Shown here in pieces: positions 45,360 through 56,760 of a stretch of DNA of 64,000 nt. Position 1 is the stretch's first letter, and every line of letters begins with the position of its first letter. Source of the stretch: Siphonodentalium dalli (lineage: Eukaryota; Mollusca; Scaphopoda; Gadilida; Siphonodentaliidae); the NCBI GenBank assembly GCA_032622095.1, contig CP136068.1, positions 111,925,546-111,989,545 on the forward strand. Direction: 5' to 3'. The notes below the pieces were generated by a model that was given only the letters and a program-made list of their open reading frames with translations, had not been told where the DNA came from and made no database searches. A program made the translations under genes and the position numbers.

Positions 45360-45780
45360 CCGAAATTTGAACAGAGACGGAATGTATGTATAAGTTGCGC
45401 AAATACTGAGAGACCAGTTTATTCAAAGGTGGTATATTTATATCAGTTTATCACGTAAAGGTAAGTTTTATTCCATCATAAAAGATGAATTCATTTGCGA
45501 AAACTACATGTACGCAGAAAGTCAGAAAGATATATGTATATGCTCGCAAGATTTAGAACATGAAACCATAATTTACCCATTGAATCCGGTAGATGGAATA
45601 ATATCCCTAAATATCAACGTGTATATGCTCAGAATGCGACAAAAATAAGACTGCATGGAGATGAACTACACTACTTAATAGATTTCCCGTGTCTTAACCA
45701 GTCAAGATAATTATTATTCCCAGTATTTTTTAGAACCGAATATAGCTTGAGGAAATTGAAAATGCTTCTAAAATTCGCGA
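45360..45780 (+). mobile_element. LINE scrap, C-terminal knuckle
   Basis: Broken translation includes LPIESGRWNNIPKYQRVY and GDELHYLIDFPCLNQ, the remains of the C-terminal domain of the 15700/23115 type. A GGTTGGAAT...CCACGTCCCTG repeat lies just upstream at 45270-45330. Confidence 0.65.
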
Positions 45781-45839
45781 CCATCAGTTATGAAACACCT
45801 GTAGTGTGATCAGATATGTCTTATCAACAGAGGAACACG

Positions 45840-46295
45840 AGGAACCACCTGTCAGGAGGGGTCCTACTAAAACCCGACCGCACCCGACCGGACCCGACCG
45901 CACCGACCGGACCGCCCCCAGGGGTCCGAGCGAGATGGGGTTTGCACTATCGTATAGAATGGACCCGAATGTACCAAAATTCCAATCCCCAAGTCGATAG
46001 CTCGAGCGAACACGGCACTGTTAAACCCTGACTTGCGGCCGTTTCCGCCAGGTACGGGAAATCCAAAAAGGCGCCGACCGCACCACCCCTGACTGCCTGA
46101 CCACGAAAATGGACATAATATCAAGAAGTAAATACGGCTATTCATCCATGCGCGATCTGACAAGTCGCTAGCTGCAGCGGAAGTGAATAAATTAACCCAT
46201 ACGCTGCTGCCGAATTCGCTATAAATGTACGCAAAAACACCGAAATTAACACCCGCCGACCGGACCGCCCCCAGGGGTCCGAGCGAGATTAAGAT
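45840..46295. repeat. GC-rich repeat with CCGACCG units
   Basis: 45870-45915 is an array of ACCCGACCG-type units. GACCGGACCGCCCCCAGGGG then TCCGAGCGAGAT occurs at 45902-45933 and again at 46258-46289. Base composition is unlike the AT-rich surroundings. Overlapping frames on both strands are not convincing genes. Confidence 0.6.
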
Positions 46296-46319
46296 TAAAT
46301 AATAATACGTATGTTACAA

Positions 46320-46430
46320 GGACTTTTCGTTCATGCAGTGGTAATTTTATTGAGCGATTTGGCAACCATGGATGTTAGGTTAAGAATTTCCACCGACAGT
46401 TTGAAACTTGTGGTACCAGTTCAAAAAACA
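46320..46430 (+). repeat. ~90-bp segment with inverted near-identical copy at 51885-51985
   Basis: Reads GGTAATTTTATTGAGCGATT ... TTTGAAACTTGTGGTACCAG. The copy at 51885-51985 is on the other strand with at most a couple of differences. Both keep an open frame with ILLSDLATMDVRLRISTDSL, not a known domain to me. Confidence 0.65.
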
Positions 46431-46974
46431 CCAATACAAGGCGGGTGGGTATACCAATGGAATTTTTCGAAAGTCGGAAAGTCGTCGGGTATCTTCGTTG
46501 AGGCAAGTGTGGACCCACCATCTGTCTCTAGGTGGCGTTTATGGTACTCATATATCAGCAGCATCCCATCGATGGGGCATATCAAGTGACATTATTTTGA
46601 CTGGCCTAAGAATAACAACACGTGGTCTTAATATATTGAAAACAGCTCCGCGATATCAGCAATCGCGCAAAAAACCGCTGTCGTTCATGATCACTAACTA
46701 CCGCTGATTTGTTGACAGCTGGCAGAAATTAATCCGTTTCGCAAATTTTGCAGCTGGCAATTTTGCAGTTTGCAGTGCAATATTGCCAGTGTACGAACGT
46801 ACCCTAAGGGATGGATACTAATGTATTATTTTCCGCAGGACAATGACCCAGCGCACGGTGGCATGACGTCATTTATAAATGTTGATATGTCGAATATGTC
46901 ATCAAACATATATATATGTATATACACACATTTAAATTGAACTATGCCAGAATTCTCAGAGATGTGTTCCACCA

Positions 46975-47373
46975 TTAACCCTTTACCCAACAGAAGGGCC
47001 CTGTGCCAATGCATTCTCTTATATATGCGAGTCGACCATAGGTCGCCTCGCATATATAAGAGAATGCATTGGCTTAACACATTAAAAATTATAAAATTGT
47101 TAAAGAATGTAAGAAAAAATGGTAAAAAGTGTTAAAAAAAGATTTTGTTTAGGCCAATGCATTCTCTTATATATGCGAGGCGACCTATGGTCGACTCGCA
47201 TATATAAGAGAATGCATTGACACAGGGCTAACTGTAACTGTCACAATGTGGTCAAGGAGCCGGTTCCAATGATATCCATATTTGTATGGTTCTATTGAGA
47301 CAGACCGAAGATATTTTAGGCTGTTGAAGCTTTATTTGGCCGGTTTTGGCCAGTTTGTTGGGTAAAGGGTTAA
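46975..47373. mobile_element. TTAA MITE shell type 3, intact reference copy
   Basis: 399 bp including TTAA on both sides (46975-46978, 47370-47373). Inverted ends CCCTTTACCCAACA are perfect. Two palindromes (47006-47072, 47154-47220) are separated by the AT spacer with TTAAAGAATGTAAGAAAAAA. The right body contains CCAATGATATCCATATTTGT. No ORF. The small size, TTAA target and CCC start fit a piggyBac-derived MITE. Confidence 0.9.
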
Positions 47374-47394
47374 CTAATGCGATACCTATCCATC

Positions 47395-47530
47395 AAGGCA
47401 GTATATACAAGAAGAACAAGATGCATGCATCAGATCGCCCATGAACTATTTTACAAGATTTAAATAACGTATATTTGGAAAGTATTATAAATTTAATATA
47501 GATATATATTTATCACACAATTAGCCCCTA
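47395..47530 (+). repeat. Dispersed repeat R7, copy 1
   Basis: GATGCATGCATCAGATC through TATTTGGAAAGTATTATAAA is almost identical to 61268-61390. Confidence 0.8.
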
Positions 47531-48585
47531 AATTTGGCCTCGTATATTTAGTAGTAAGACACAGGGTCACACGTGTATTACCAATATAATTATAATGCTC
47601 AATTTGTGTTGGGTAATTTAGTGTGAGATGAACATGGATGATAAGGGTGGTTGAACGAATTTTGTCAACAAGAAAAGACACATTTAAAACGGAACTGTAT
47701 GTTCTCTTGAAGGTGTCTTTCCTTCCTTTTGGATTCTGATAAGTTACACAAACATGCATATGCTATTTTTGGGATTATTCAAATGAAGGGTGCTGCATAT
47801 CTAGAGAATGTCAAATGATTAAGTTACAGCAGAAATTCTTTTTCATTGAAAATAGTTCAATTTCGATAACTGCAGTCTCAGATGTGATCAAGATCATGCA
47901 TGTGCTATTTACGAATTATGCACTCATAGCCGAGTGTTATAGGCGTTGCAGATGGATTGAAATATGAAAACCGAGACGGCTGCTGCAAGCCATGGTTCTT
48001 TTTAAATGAAATCTGGAAAATTTCGAAACGACCATGCATATGAAATTTGGTAACGTTCGCATAAAAGATGCAAGCTGTAGTGAGTGCCAAATGATTTAGT
48101 GATACAAAGAGAAAAATCCAAGATGGCCGCTGGCAGCCATGTTTTCAAATGAATTCCGAACTATTTGAGAAATCGAATATAGATGAAATCTGAAACATGC
48201 ATGTTAAATTTAGGATTGATCGAGGCAATGTTTTTGATCCAAAACATTCAAATTCGATAGCTCCCATATAGAGATGATAATTAATGCCTGTAAATATTCC
48301 GAATTATCCGCTCATAGATGTCGGTTGCACTTTCCATGAAATCAAATGAAGAAATCCAAGATGGCCAATGGCGGATTAATCAGATTAATTGGATGAAAGA
48401 TGTGATACGCAGAGCGTCCAGATGTTGTGTTAACCGGTTGCAAATGTCCAACAATTAAAACTTGAGGTATATGTTGCTAGATTTCAACCCGAGGGGAGCG
48501 TTGATAATGACACTTGGAAATGAGCCATATCCTTGTCTCACGTCCCTTCATCCAAACATAATTTCCCACGTCAACTGTTTGGTGC
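47531..48585. other. No gene; diverged internal repeats
   Basis: Blocks with CCAAGATGGCC, CATGCATGTGCTATTT and AACGACCATGCATATGAAAT recur at 47890-48070, 48110-48220 and 48340-48400 in diverged form, suggesting an old ~200-bp tandem array. No coding frame. Confidence 0.45.
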
Positions 48586-48589
48586 GTCT

Positions 48590-48920
48590 ACCCGTGTATG
48601 ACGTCCCTGTGACCAGCCATGAGAACATATACACATGATCTGTTCAAACAGACCCGACAGTGTCCCACGCAAATATAAGTACGTGCAACACAACGGCCCA
48701 ACCCCATCGCCGCGTCCCTATTCCCGACCAGCCGTGAACACATGCACATGAAAGGTTCGAACAGACCCGACATTCACCACGTCGTCGACTCCCTACATGT
48801 GACAAGTCTTGGGAACATGGACATGAAATGTTTAAACAGAACTGACACAACATAAATATGTGTCCGTACAACCCCAACCCATGTCATCACGTCCCAATAA
48901 TTGGCCAGCGGTGAACACAT
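48590..48920 (-). repeat. Tandem array, ~100-130 bp unit, split by LINE
   Basis: Units contain ACATGCACATGAAATGTTC, AACAGACCCGACA and GTCCC...ACCAGCCGTGA. Three and a half lie here and the next resumes at 50196-50290 after the LINE. Cys-rich frames on the - strand (CLNRSCVYVL) are the repeat translated. Confidence 0.75.
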
Positions 48921-50195
48921 TTTTTTGATTTAAACATATTTTATTGTATATCAATTATATACATGGGGATTGGGACACAAGTTTTGTCAACTTAGTGACG
49001 CCCCTCTCCCGCACAAAAGGTATAACATAACATTTAAACAAGATGGCAGGATGAAATTGTGAATGTTTAAGCAGGGAAACAGATGTGAATATTTGTACAG
49101 AGTGTGCTATGAGTGGAGTTTTATTGTGTCCAGTTTTACCCTCACGTTGTCATAAGTTGTGTCTAAAAAGGCCGGGCATTTAAATTTTTAATTGTTTTCA
49201 ATGACAGGTTGACATAACAGAGAAAAATATATGATCGAAGTTACCCAAAACGTTTAGTTGCATTAATGTAGGACTGTGTAATATGAAATAGCAATATATT
49301 TCTTCTGTGGTCATTTTCAGAGATTCCACAGAGAAGATGCTTAATATTTTCTATATGAAAGTTATTTGTTTCAAGTTTGTGGTAAAATATTCTTCTCTGA
49401 TTGGTGAACAATGGACAGTGGAAGAAGAAATGACTAGCATCCTCCTTCGGAAAACCACATTGGCAATTAGGACTATCAGCTATGTGATTATTTTGCATGT
49501 CACTCTTTAAGTCGCTACAATAGTTTCGGAGTTTACAATGGTTGACACTAACATTCCGATGACCTGTTCTATAAAGTGGATAGGGTTTTGGAGCAGGGGC
49601 GATTATGTTTAGGTGAGTTTTAAAATCGGATATATTTTCAGAATCTATGACAAACGAAGGGAGCTTATTCCACTCATGAGTTGTGTTTAGGAAGAATGAT
49701 TTCCTATAATGTGCTGTTGTCCAGCGGTACGTGTAGAAAAAACGCGGTTGTCTAAAGTTGTACCGGTTGTTTGATACATGTGCCGCCCGGGCTGGTAGAA
49801 GAAGGGTGAGATATTCTGGAGTTTCTTCGTTAGTTATTTTAAAAAGTGTTTGTAGGTGGTGTTTCTCCCTGCGCTCCCTAAGGTTGGACCACCCCACTTC
49901 GAGTAAAACATTTGTATTGGAGACAGAGCGGGTTAACCCGGTCACTATTCTGGCGGCGTCCACGTGTATACGTTCAAGTTTGTCCATCCAGTATTGTGGT
50001 GCACAGTCCCAAACTACATCTGCATAATCCATTATTGGCTGAACGTAAGTTTTGTAAATTTTTTCTAACGTGTTTGCACTTAAGCTGTATTTGAATCTTC
50101 TTAGTTGTGAGATGCGGGACGAAACTCTTTTAATTATATTATTAATGTGATCGTTCCAGTCTAAATTTGATTGAATTTCAACACCGAGGTGTGTA
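48921..50195 (-). mobile_element. 5'-truncated LINE with 9-bp duplication
   Basis: TGAACACAT at 48912-48920 and 50196-50204 flanks the element. On the - strand it encodes the post-RT half of a CR1/jockey-like ORF2: HLGVEIQSNLDWNDHIN, PIMDYADVVWD, HVDAARIVTGLTRSV and a knuckle CQCGFPKEDASHFFFHC, ending about 49241. The open frame of about 318 element codons is unbroken. The 3' UTR (49240-48921) has GGGAGAGGGGCG and ends TACAATAAAATATGTTTAAA. Truncated during insertion within the thumb region, so not autonomous. Clearly related to 2417-6018 but a different subfamily. Confidence 0.9.
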
Positions 50196-50389
50196 TGAAC
50201 ACATGCACGTGACATGTTCAAACAGAGACGACAGTGTCCCCGTGCACTATAAGTACACACACCCAACCCCGCATAGCCCCGTCCCTACAAGGTTGAGTGT
50301 AAATTAAAATCAATGTCCACATAAGGAATAGCGTGCATATGTTTTCATGAGACACTATATGCAAAACTGGCTGGCCACTAAAATAACCC

Positions 50390-50885
50390 TTAAGTCACAA
50401 CAAGGGCGGCCCGGCCTGTTGGTCTGTTCGCTTCATTCGCGGCAAACATAATCGGCGATGGCGACATTTCGAGGGCTAATTGCCAGGATGTGTTGGGCAA
50501 TATTACATATTTCTTTGCGAAACTAGTCGACAATAGTTCCGCTATACCTACATGTGAGGAGTTCTTGGCGGTACGATTTCGACAATATTGACATTCTGGC
50601 AAGTTAGGGGTTAATAGCGGCAGTTTGTGTGGCGTGTGTGGGCTTTCATGTGAATCAATCCCAATCTTTTGGACACTAAAATCACCCCGGTCTGGTTAGC
50701 TTCATCGCGACCTACATATCGTGATGTCGGCATTTCGAGTGTTAATTGCCTGCCATGGTTTTGGTGGGCAATTCGCACTATCAATTTAGGGGTAATGTTG
50801 GCTACGCTGCCTGGACGCGGTCCCGACAGTGCGTGTGTGAGTTTTCATGAGATCCCGTATTATAATGTCCCCCATTTGGCGAAAT
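50390..50885 (+). repeat. Dispersed repeat R8, two-unit copy
   Basis: Two diverged units, each with TTCGAGTGTTAATTGCC and TTGGGCAAT-type blocks and an ATCGGCGATG or TCGTGATGTC variant. The same two-unit arrangement is at 63525-63960. Confidence 0.75.
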
Positions 50886-51775
50886 AAATCAACCATCACG
50901 GATGCCACCCAGTCGTCATAGTGATATTGATTACCGTGAAAATATCTGCACACTATAATATGAGTCGATATGAATCATGCCACCAGCAATATCTGCTCTG
51001 ACTTTATGCCCATAGTGATCATATGTCATCAATGTAGACATGGGAACTGTTTGAAGTTCTTACTTGGAATATATTAACATCGAAACAACAAATACGTATG
51101 TTATATATTTCCTAGTTTAAGAACGTATATGTTATATCATGGTGGTAATCGTACATTTTACATATCCGTGAGTCCTTGGCGAGTGACTTTGACTAGTAAA
51201 TGATTATCACACTTATATCACACAGTATATAGGGCAGTGCTGCAAGGACCGAACATAAGTGTGGACATTATACGCATGGGTGATGCCTAATTAACACTGG
51301 GCAATGCAGAGGAAGTATATTCGGTTACTGCGCTGGATATAAGACACATAAGTCCACCGTGGATTTTGAAGGTAATTATTGAAATTTTTATACTCATTTG
51401 TGTATTAATATCTTTCGTGGTTCGGATTATCAAATTTTCTTTCTGCAACTGACCTACCAGCAGCCTAGTTAGAAATAAAAATAAATGTATAATTAGTTTA
51501 AACACATTTCCTTTCATTGTCAAATGTTTTACAAAATATCAAAGCGGTTGGTGCACGAGTGCTGCTACTTAGAATTGCCTCGTTCAAATGTGTATTGGTG
51601 GCAGTGGAATTAATGTGATACTATCAGACATGTTCTTTGGCGACAAGGTGAGATGATAATAAAGTATATTTTCCATAACTAATTAAATTACTAACCATAT
51701 AAACAGGCAACAACTACAGGTAACATACGTTGGCCACGGGGTACCGTTAACGAAACTACATAGTGAGTGAACTGA
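50886..51775. other. No supported gene
   Basis: A - strand frame (51523-51287) starts with a signal-peptide-like MTMKGNVFKLIIHLFLFLTR, but it is short, AT-biased and without a known motif. Nothing else seen. Confidence 0.4.
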
Positions 51776-51816
51776 TTGAGAGAGAGATAGATAGAGAGAG
51801 ATATAGAGAGAGAGAT

Positions 51817-51855
<39 letters not shown>
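51776..51855. repeat. GA/GATA microsatellite
   Basis: Almost pure (GA)n with GATA interruptions. Ser/Leu repeat frames on the - strand derive from it. Confidence 0.95.
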
Positions 51856-51856
<1 letters not shown>

Positions 51857-51884
51857 GTCTCCTACAAAAAATATATATTTGAAC

Positions 51885-51985
51885 TGGTACCACAAGTTTC
51901 AAACTGTCGGTGGAAATTCTTAACCTAACATCCATGGTTGCCAAATCACTCAACAAAATTACCACTGCCTCAACGAAATATGTAC
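51885..51985 (-). repeat. Inverted copy of the 46320 segment
   Basis: Reverse complement of 46335-46425, ending at the GA microsatellite side. See that entry. Confidence 0.65.
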
Positions 51986-52023
51986 GGTGTACGTCCAAAC
52001 ATGTTTACATATACATATATGCT

Positions 52024-52438
52024 TTATCCCTTTACCCAACAAACCGGCCATAAACGCTCGAATAAAGCTTCAACAGCCTAAAATATCTTCGGTCTGTCTC
52101 AATAACACCATACAAATATGGATATCATTGGAAACGGTTCATTGACCAACATTGTGATGGTTACAGTTATGCCCTGTGCCAACGCAGTCTCTTATATATG
52201 CGAGTCGACTTCAGGTCGCCTCGCATATATAAGAGAATGCATTCGCCTAAAAAAATCTTTTTTTTAACACTTTTTACCATTTTTTCTTATAATATTTTCT
52301 ACATTCTTTGACAATTTGATCATTTTTAATATGTGTTAAGCCAATGCATTCTCTTATATATGCGAGGCGACCTATGATCGACTCGCATATATAAGAGAAT
52401 GCATTGGCACAGGGCCGTTCTGTTGGGTAAAGCGTTAT
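52024..52438. mobile_element. Shell type 3 MITE, inverted, flanked by TTAT
   Basis: Same family as 46975-47373 in opposite orientation. Ends CCCTTTACCCAACA and TGTTGGGTAAAGCG. The flanks are TTAT at 52024-52027 and TTAT at 52435-52438 as a direct repeat. Palindromes at 52179-52245 (several changes) and 52341-52407. Confidence 0.85.
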
Positions 52439-52796
52439 AGGGCCCGTGGTGAAATGATCCAGAACCTTTTTCACCCAGGGTCGCTTTCCCACGGAGAGAA
52501 ATGTATAGAGTGTGGAGCAAGGTCAATGACCTTTGAGATTAACCATACTCACGCGGTGTCACGCCAGTTGGTTGTCTTACAGGAAGTATACTTCCATCTC
52601 TACCTAACAGTAATGAACAATTTTGATTATTTTGATATGGTAACAATAAAGAGCGTTAGTGTGAAAACTTGACGACAGCAAATAACACTCCAAAATAATA
52701 TGGTAAAATTTATCTCAAAACATACCTACGTGGAAGGTTTCCAACCAAATTTGTTGATATAGCATTGTAAATACCTGTATTGTTTTTTACCCTGTG

Positions 52797-52863
52797 CCAA
52801 TGCATTCTCTTATATATGCGAGTCGACCATAGGTCGCCTCGCATATATAAGAGAATGCATTGG
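52797..52863. repeat. Solitary 67-bp palindrome
   Basis: One full palindrome preceded by ACCCTGTG and followed by CCTAACATTTTTTTATAATT, as in the left part of 19926-20328. No second palindrome and no terminal repeats recognised. Confidence 0.85.
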
Positions 52864-52969
52864 CCTAACATTTTTTTATAATTTTTTTTAAATTAATGTT
52901 TCTTATAATTTTTTATTTTTTTTTAACAAATTGAAGATCGTATCGTTTGCGCCGGTTCATTTTCAATTT

Positions 52970-53085
52970 TTACTCCCCCAGCGGCCGATTTTCGTTGGCC
53001 GACCTTTCGCCTTGGGCGCCAAACTTTCGAATCCCCCCCCCCCCCCACCCCCGCCTTGGGCGCCAAACTTTCGAATTTTATTTTT
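52970..53085. repeat. Poly-C tract between direct repeats
   Basis: CGCCTTGGGCGCCAAACTTT (plus CGAAT) occurs at about 53009 and 53052 on either side of a C-tract of about 13, then ACCCCC. Confidence 0.8.
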
Positions 53086-55840
53086 GTAGTCAGCGGGTGC
53101 GTAACAATTGCAACCATGGGAAGAAATTCTAGAGCTGTTATCGCTCTGAAACGTTTATGGCACATCATACACTGTTAGAAAAATGCCCGTCGCTTTAACG
53201 GTGTCATATCGCGCAACATCGCTGCCAGTCTTTGTAAACATACACTCAGATTCATACTGATACTGAGTCTATTGCACTCCCATCAACTTTTCATTTCTGT
53301 ACGGTTGCGGGCTTCCCCCAAATTACGTCACACCGCGCTAAATATAAATGTAAAATTAGTCGTGATTGACAGGTGTAAACATGGTCACGTGCCAGTGCCG
53401 TCATGGCCACTTCAACCCATGTGAAGCCGATTCTCAGAATCGGAATTAATAGTAGCATGGTTTGTGACTTTTCGTTCGGCGATATTTTTACCGACAATAA
53501 AGGTAAACAGCATCCAGGTTGCAAAATAAAATGTATTTTAAAGACAGATCTGCTTGAAATTATAAAAAATGTCAATTTATGTGGATTTCTTGGACTTAGA
53601 ACAAATTATTTCTCTCTTCCGATATAACATGACGTCATGGATACTATTTTTAACAACATTTAGCCACACCTTCGGAATTTCCACACCAAGAGCACGTGAC
53701 ATGTTAATAGTTTTTTATTGGCGCACACATTTCTTAGAGTAAGTTTTGATTGGCGGTTAATACAAGGAATCCCGGGTTTGGGAAATGAAAACTGAACGAA
53801 ATGTCGTCAGACACACTATTTTTGATATGTGGGTATGTAGTTTACTCCAGACTGCATCGCTGCCAACCTTGGACCGTTAAACATACGGTCAGGCTGTAGC
53901 ATGTTCCACTGTACAAAACCAGTAACTGTCAGACCGTTATATTTTTTACGGTTCAACACCGTTTAATTAACTTAATAAAGGTCAGACTAATGGTATAAAG
54001 GTCAGACCAATGTGCATAAATGAAATCCTTTTTCTATCTACTGTCTGACACAGCGAACCCCAATGCTGGTCGGCACCCGACAATAAAATGGCCATATCGC
54101 TTTGAGCTCGTATATAGGGCAAGTATTCAGAACGTGCTGAACATGTATAACAATAAGTGTTATCATGGGTCCATTTATTGTTTCGACAGATATGTTTAAT
54201 GACCTTCGCCTCATCGGGGATACAGGTCAATCGGGTCTATATACACTGTTGAGGGGAGGTGTACGCGTGCGTATGAGCGAATTCGAACATGCCACCTTGT
54301 GCTATTCATGTGATGAAGGCCCGATGCTTCAAGACTAGCTCGACGTATACGTCATAGAAGAATAGTACGTGCAACCATAATGCACATTGTGCCTATATAT
54401 GTAACAAGGATATGGTTCATTATTATCCTTGTGTCGCAGACAGTTTGTATAGATGTGCATGTGTACATGTTTTATATATATGTAAATAAACCACGGTTGC
54501 TAAGTTTGCGTTAAACCGTAATCTCTGATGGCCAGAATTAATTCTGGGGAGACATATGCGATATCGGCACCAGGGTATTATGTAAGGGTATCAAAGAACA
54601 GGAACCAATTAATACCACATTGATGTGCTGGATTTCAAAGTATGCCAACAGCCAGACATAAACAAAATTACTGTGATTGATGCACATTTAATGGTACGGC
54701 TGTGATACCGACATAAATATGCCAGTCAAGATGTCACCTGATCAAGCTTGTTTGATCGTTGGCGAGACATTTTGGCATCAATTTCCGTGTTATGGTCTCC
54801 CTCGGTCGGCGCCATATGTGTGGGTGCACTCTAATCTCTTAGCTGTACGTTATCGCTCGGCACCAGACAAGTGCCCTGCTGTGACAAAGGAGTACGCTCG
54901 AAGCTGTTTGATAGGTGTCTGGACACCCGTATGTGGATTATCGCTGTGTCAATATCAATGATTTTTGTACAAGAAAACTGACGTGTGTGGCGACACATGT
55001 ACATGTAAATATTGGCTATCAAATCCGTTTTATGGAGATGAGTTCCCCGATATTTTTCTGGCGTCGGCAGAATTATTTGTTCCGACACGTATCCTGGGGG
55101 TGGTGGGTGTCAAAATAAGCCAAAAGCAACAAAATTATTTGTTTTCCTTCACACCTTTTATTGGATTTGTACTAGTATGTACTGGTTTGTAACACTAAGA
55201 AATCAATAATAAGGAACTGCACCAACACTAAACACGCTAGGGCCATTGGATGTTGGTTTGTGCCTCTTTAGGACAAGAGCAAGTATTCTTAATGCAGCTG
55301 AATCGCCCATGCAGTATTCTATGTAATTAACATCAAATAAGGAGCACTTTAAAGAAATAAATTTAATGCCAAATCTGGTCAAACATGGACATTAAACACT
55401 GATGTAATCACTGATGTATAAAGAAAAAAACATGTAACATACATAGACTTGTGAGTGGATAACACAATTATCTCATATGTGACAAAAGAGATAGAAAATG
55501 GTAATAATTCACAATCTCATGTAGTCATGAATGAGTTAATACAGGTTTCTACTAAAAGTGTTATATGCTTTACTCTCACATGCTACACTTGAGCAGTCCA
55601 ATAGAAATAATGCCTTTTCTGAACTCATACAAGATTCCTGAATTCATACAAGATAACATGTGAACGTTATAAAATTCCTAACCAATTCTGACCAATCTGA
55701 ATCAATTGGAATAAATCGTAACATTAACTTTCTTTGATTTCCCATTGGTGCTCCTGTGTGCTCTATATTGCTATATGTGCGATAAACATGTTTTAGTAAT
55801 GTCTAATGAGTCTGGGTGGCATATAATAATTTAACCTAAC
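53086..55840. other. No gene recognised
   Basis: Small ORFs (for example 53403-53627 and 54719-54961) show no family motif or splice context I can support. CATCGCTGCCA...GTAAACATAC-like pieces recur weakly at 53215 and 53850. Confidence 0.45.
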
Positions 55841-55844
55841 TGAT

Positions 55845-55945
55845 ATAATACAATCACCTATCTGGTGTAAAACAATATCACCTATCTGGTGTAAAACAAA
55901 ATCACATATCTGGTGTAGAGCAATATCACCTACCTGGTGTATAGA
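55845..55945 (+). repeat. Minisatellite, ~29-bp unit, about 4 copies
   Basis: Units of CAATATCACCTATCTGGTGT plus AAAA. Each has a small CACC/GGTG palindrome. Confidence 0.88.
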
Positions 55946-56274
55946 CATAATATCTTTATAAATTTCCATAACAAAGTAACAAACCACAAAAACTTAAAAG
56001 GTCTCTAAAAAGGAGTACCACACACATTTTGGCACTAAAACAGTGACTATTTATTATGATTAACCGTGCGCGCTGTATCAGTGACCGGTTACCCACTCAG
56101 GCATAGCTGCTGTTCACAATAGCAATAAAGCTGCTTAATAGGTTTTGTGACGAGAAGGAAATTGAATGCAACCTGGACACAATACAATGACTTCAGTTTA
56201 GCAATAAATTGTTCGATGGTATATCAATATTAGAACGTCAGTTTGTCTATAAATGTTCGATATAATATAATGAT

Positions 56275-56407
56275 TAGAGCATATCTTGTCGTTGACTACG
56301 CGAATTTAGTGGCCAGTGGGAATGGTGTAGTTCACTCGCTTCGGCTCATGAACTACACCCTTCCCACTGGCCACTACATTCGCGTAGTCAACTCCAAGCC
56401 ATGCTCT
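56275..56407. repeat. Long near-perfect hairpin
   Basis: TAGAGCAT, GTTGACTACGCGAAT, AGTGGCCAGTGGGA and GTGTAGTTCA on the left are matched in reverse order on the right, with only small mismatched bulges. The loop is about 14 bases around CTCGCTTCGGCTCA. Arms are about 60 bp. It has no sequence relation to the other palindromes here. Confidence 0.9.
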
Positions 56408-56734
56408 ATTCATATACTAAGCTTTAAAATAAATTGACTGCAGAGCTGTGGAAATATGATATTTCACAAAAACGATTAAAAATCCACTGCAGTCAAGAAT
56501 ATACTGCTAGAGACCAGTCCTGCTGTTCATTACTAGATTCACTGAATCTCAATGTAGGAGGTTTGGTCCTGGCTTTCTCTGTATGGTTGTGTTTTGGGTT
56601 CCACAATGGGGTGGATGTCAAAACATGGCTGGGAAAAAAAACTCTATGAAATGGAAAAAAAATTGGGGTGGGTGGTGGGTGGGTCCAAAAAGTGGTCATC
56701 GGCAAAAAAGTAGCATACGTGTCTGGAAATTTTT

Positions 56735-56760
56735 CCGACCCCCCCCCCCCCCCCCTGGCG
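56735..56760. repeat. Poly-C tract
   Basis: A run of about 19 C. It creates Pro- and Gly-rich pseudo-frames on both strands at 56493-56858. Confidence 0.9.

Noticed and set aside
45806-46163. Three overlapping ORFs on both strands
   Set aside because: GC-rich repeat with an ACCCGACCG array keeps several frames open at once; no domain.
48588-48877. Cys-rich - strand ORFs suggesting a small secreted protein
   Set aside because: They are tandem units read in two frames, without a signal peptide or conserved spacing.
51683-51998. Ser/Leu-repeat ORFs
   Set aside because: Translation of the GA microsatellite.
52274-52526. - strand ORFs with PCANAFSYICES peptide, also at 46826-47135
   Set aside because: The peptide is the palindrome arm translated and appears at each MITE copy.
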